A DNA stretch of 5,232 nt from Thermoplasmata archaeon (GTDB lineage: Archaea; Thermoplasmatota; Thermoplasmata; Thermoplasmatales; Thermoplasmataceae). Position 1 is the first letter of the stretch. Each line of letters begins with the position of its first letter. A program made the position numbers and the translations under genes. Shown here one piece after another: positions 5,154 through 5,232 of the stretch. The stretch is taken from positions 1 through 5,232 of the forward strand of contig JAJYDZ010000161.1 of NCBI GenBank assembly GCA_021790415.1, read 5' to 3'. Under the pieces are notes generated by a model. The model saw only the letters and a list, made by a program, of their open reading frames with translations, was not told the DNA's origin and did not search any database.

Positions 5154-5232
5154 GCAATAATTCTTCTTGAGAATAAGATGGGTGTTGTTTGTGCAGAACA
5201 ACAACCCAATGGTTCATGGAAAGAGGGATAAT
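5128..5232 (-). CDS. Possible 3' end of an upstream gene entering from the right edge
   Basis: A minus-strand frame is open from the right edge to TGA 5130-5128, giving about 34 visible codons. It contains MNHWVVVLHKQHPSYSQEEL and ends LLHGLCNTVV, which reads like protein. It would overlap the start of the 109-residue gene by 26 bases including its stop, a spacing typical of genes in one transcript. It might instead be the upstream half of the same gene separated by a frameshift, or a small ORF starting at ATG 5217, or chance. Only sequence beyond the window can tell. Confidence 0.3.
   Translation of the reverse strand: MIPLSMNHWVVVLHKQHPSYSQEELLHGLCNTVV

Overview
The window looks archaeal, most likely from a moderately AT-rich, Thermoplasmatales-like genome. 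This placement is inference. Candidate promoters are TATA boxes about 30-35 bases upstream of ATG codons with almost no leader. The clear Shine-Dalgarno sites (GGAGGT) lie inside a polycistronic unit. Arginine is encoded mainly by AGG/AGA. No rRNA, tRNA or CRISPR array is visible.

Layout: (1) Bases 1 to about 1120 hold most of an IS3-family insertion sequence on the minus strand, running off the left edge. It carries orfA (helix-turn-helix plus leucine zipper) and orfB (DDE integrase with a visible DD(35)E triad). orfB is missing from a simple start-to-stop ORF list because its stop lies outside the window. A 37-codon reading frame precedes orfA, so three minus-strand frames follow each other through 4-base ATGA overlaps, two of them with GGAGGT sites. 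(2) Bases 1121-1566 hold no confident gene. (3) Bases 1567-2082 (minus) encode a NYN/LabA-like PIN-fold ribonuclease with its own TATA box. (4) Bases about 2140-2760 hold no intact gene. One plus-strand frame reads like protein but is broken by stops, probably a decayed gene. (5) Bases 2888-4537 (plus) encode a large nuclease combining a RecB/Cas4-like PD-(D/E)XK domain, a helix-hairpin-helix-like segment and a DEDDy RNase H-fold exonuclease, with all expected catalytic residues visible. (6) Bases 4538-4823 are non-genic, but include a protein-like stretch in frame with the gene that ends at 4824. (7) Bases 4824-5153 (minus) encode an unrecognised small protein, and a second open frame enters from the right edge and overlaps its start.

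Overall this is an accessory region: a transposon, gene debris, a putative RNase and a putative dual-nuclease protein within 5 kb. The NYN protein and the dual nuclease diverge from each other and have separate candidate promoters, so they are not an operon. A role in defence against mobile elements is a reasonable hypothesis from domain content and setting, but nothing in the sequence proves it.
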